Assembly (NCBI RefSeq): GCF_900141815.1
Contig: NZ_FQYR01000002.1
Location: 221,811-285,810 of the forward strand
Length of the DNA stretch: 64,000 bases
Source of the DNA: Rubritalea squalenifaciens DSM 18772
Lineage (GTDB): Bacteria > Verrucomicrobiota > Verrucomicrobiia > Verrucomicrobiales > Akkermansiaceae
Direction: 5' to 3'
Below are positions 62,613 to 64,000 of the stretch, piece by piece. Every line of letters starts with the position of its first letter. Positions within the stretch are counted from its first letter, which is position 1. Position numbers and translations under genes: made by a program. The notes under the pieces are model-generated. The model saw only the letters and a program-made list of their open reading frames with translations. It had not been told where the DNA came from and made no database searches.

Positions 62613-62942
62613 TCAGAACATTTCCAGCTGCGCCGGGGCTTCCTCGGTTCTGACTCTGCGCTGGCCGAAGAAAACTTCCATGCGCTCGAACTGTTTGTCC
62701 GTAAATTGCATGATGCGTACTTCGCCGTCAGGTGGGACGATGTGGCGGATGCGCTTGATGTGAACCAGGGCGTTTTCCTGGCTGGCACAGTGGCGGTAGT
62801 AGACGGAATACTGCATCATGTCGAACCCGTCTCCCAGCAAGTCCTTGCGGAAGTCCGTATATTGTTTACGGGCTTTAGGCGTATCTACGGGGAGATCAAA
62901 CAGGACAACTAGCCACATACATCGGTAGTGTGAGATGAGCAT
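62613..62942 (-). CDS. cas2: CRISPR-associated endonuclease Cas2 (type II)
   Basis: The ATG at 62942 gives 109 residues starting MLISHYRCMWLVVLFDLPVD; an ATG at 62918 (MWLVVLFDLP) would give 101 and a ten-base overlap with cas1, the more usual arrangement. 'VLFDLPVDT' is the Cas2 opening strand with the conserved Asp, and 'GFDMMQYSVYYRHCASQENALVHIKRI' and 'PPDGEVRIMQFTDKQFE' are typical of type II-C Cas2. With Cas1 it integrates new spacers. No CRISPR array follows the gene. Confidence 0.9.
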   Translation of the reverse strand: MLISHYRCMWLVVLFDLPVDTPKARKQYTDFRKDLLGDGFDMMQYSVYYRHCASQENALVHIKRIRHIVPPDGEVRIMQFTDKQFERMEVFFGQRRVRTEEAPAQLEMF

Positions 62943-63862
62943 TGGTAGGGGGGGAGTAGGGTATAGGCTTCTTTGGTCAGCATCCGGTAGAAGCTGCTGA
63001 TGTAGCGGGGGAGTGCCACCATGAGTGGACCTTCGAAGTCCCCACAAGTGACCCGCTCTGACAAGAGACTCAGGAGTGCGGCACGGTGTTCTTTCTCCAG
63101 ACTGTTAGGCTGTGTATCACCATGCGCCGTATCCTGGAGAAGTTCTTTCACCCTGGTATCGACAATCGGGCGCAGAGGCTCCATCACATCATCTGCCAGG
63201 CAGTAGGGGTTATCCCGTCTTTTATGGAAGACTCCCAGCGCGGGGAGTAGGCCCGCAGAGACCAGAGCCCTGGCCACAGCAGCGCGCATGATGGCATACC
63301 CGTAGTTCAGAGCTGAGTTAAAGAATGAGCTGCAGTTATAATCCCGCGCCATTCCTGCTCCATACTGATCGGGGAAGTAGGCTGGCCAGTAGATTTTGGC
63401 GGCCTGGGCTTCGCGGTTTTCCGGGTCGCCGGATTTCACCTTGCTGGCCAGATGGCCAAGCTTCCGCTTGTAGGGCTCAGTCACATTGGCGGCCTGGGCC
63501 TGGATCTTGGAGCGGACGATTTCCTTCCAGAGCCGTTTGCGGCTGGGCTGGTCCGCCTGGAGTTGGTTCATCATGCGCGGCACCAGCTCGGTATGCGTGA
63601 TGGTAGGCAGGAGCATACCCGTAGGCAGGTGGTTGGCCCCGCAGAAAAGCACCACCGCACCCTCGGTCAGCAGTTCATTGACCGCTGCCGCGCTGATGGT
63701 GATACCCGGATGTTCTAGGATCAGCACGCCAACGTCCTCGCAGGCATAGCGGCGCTCCAGTTCACCGGCACGGATAAGCAGCTGGTGATTGCGCAGGCTG
63801 ACACTTGCCGGGCGCTCGGATATTTCCAGTGTATGTTTAATCAAAGCCCGGCATCCTAGCAT
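62909..63862 (-). CDS. cas1: CRISPR-associated endonuclease Cas1 (type II)
   Basis: Protein of 317 residues from the ATG at 63862; a TTG at 63844 (reading LIKHTLEISE) is closer to family starts. The beta domain is followed by the helical catalytic domain with metal ligands E151 (ENREAQAAKIYW), H213 (LGVFHKRRDNP) and D225 (CLADDVMEPLRP). It is the subtype seen in type II-C systems and forms the integrase with Cas2. It overlaps cas2 downstream and follows a partial gene to the right, presumably cas9. Confidence 0.92.
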   Translation of the reverse strand: MLGCRALIKHTLEISERPASVSLRNHQLLIRAGELERRYACEDVGVLILEHPGITISAAAVNELLTEGAVVLFCGANHLPTGMLLPTITHTELVPRMMNQLQADQPSRKRLWKEIVRSKIQAQAANVTEPYKRKLGHLASKVKSGDPENREAQAAKIYWPAYFPDQYGAGMARDYNCSSFFNSALNYGYAIMRAAVARALVSAGLLPALGVFHKRRDNPYCLADDVMEPLRPIVDTRVKELLQDTAHGDTQPNSLEKEHRAALLSLLSERVTCGDFEGPLMVALPRYISSFYRMLTKEAYTLLPPYQCSSHTTDVCG

Positions 63863-63909
63863 GATCTTTTATGGTGATGCAAGTGTCTAAGAGTAAGTAT
63901 GTAGTGGTG

Positions 63910-64000
63910 TTATCTGGTGGAGAAAACGAGGGGGCTAGGCGAAATGCTTGCCTCCTTTGAGCTTTTTTTGTTGTGTGCGAACAACCCTATCTCACTGTAT
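63910..64000 (-). CDS. Partial CDS at right edge, possible Cas9 C-terminus
   Basis: On the minus strand one frame is open from the edge to TAA at 63910-63912 (30 codons), reading YSEIGLFAHNKK and ending in SPLVFSTR. 'YSEIGLF' could correspond to the conserved 'SVTGLY/F' near the C-terminus of Cas9 proteins. The position 47 bases upstream of cas1 fits cas9-cas1-cas2 order. The segment is too short to be certain. Confidence 0.35.
   Translation of the reverse strand, partial: YSEIGLFAHNKKSSKEASISPSPLVFSTR

Noticed and set aside
63862..64000. CRISPR repeats or tracrRNA at the right edge
   Set aside because: No repeated segment or anti-repeat is visible in these 138 bases.

Overview
The window looks like chromosomal DNA of a polysaccharide-degrading Verrucomicrobium. 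This is an inference from gene content: two PEP-CTERM surface proteins with Arg-rich C-termini, two secreted type I sulfatases, a very large LamG/cadherin/calcium-repeat metallopeptidase, many short secreted orphans and lipoproteins, and a housekeeping set (mnmG, trpS, rseP, ribD, pyruvate dehydrogenase, glutamate dehydrogenase). No marker gene here fixes the genus.

Layout. 0-15 kb: end of a XylR-like regulator, a PEP-CTERM protein, a TPR-sulfotransferase, a secreted metallophosphatase, two sulfatases, small secreted or membrane proteins, an AI-2E family permease and rseP. 15-24 kb: trpS, an enoyl-thioester reductase, glutamate dehydrogenase, and two REP-associated tyrosine transposases (RAYTs), each bracketed by inverted REP-type palindrome clusters. 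24-29 kb: pyruvate dehydrogenase E2, two lipoproteins (one only 43 aa), then E1-beta and E1-alpha. 28.9-31 kb: two perfect parS-like palindromes upstream of mnmG and a third inside it. 31-41 kb: thioesterase, HtrA-type protease, FlaR-like kinase, FAD-linked oxidase, a zeta-toxin/antitoxin-like pair and small orphans. 41.6-42.2 kb: a non-coding, partly AT-rich stretch with a cluster of DnaA boxes, a strong oriC candidate, followed by ribD and tRNA-Thr(CGT). 44-52 kb: the 2,653-residue surface protein. 52-59 kb: REP elements without a transposase, a heptamer tandem array, and a run of small secreted orphans around a second PEP-CTERM gene. 59-61.5 kb: a Fic-family regulator and a small membrane protein lying between two copies of a ~280 bp direct repeat. 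62.6-64 kb: cas2 and cas1 of a type II CRISPR-Cas system, with what may be the last codons of cas9 at the right edge.

How it fits together. The parS cluster next to mnmG and the DnaA-box cluster 12-13 kb away suggest that this is the replication-origin region. The right side is an accessory region with a REP/RAYT system, a Fic module that appears to have been inserted with target duplication, and CRISPR adaptation genes. The most unusual observations are the two RAYT/REP subfamilies with matching orphan REPs, the duplication-bracketed Fic module with a palindromic operator, the extra glycine in the zinc motif of the giant protein, and an apparent excess of the word TGTTAG/CTAACA on both strands. 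All counts were made by eye.
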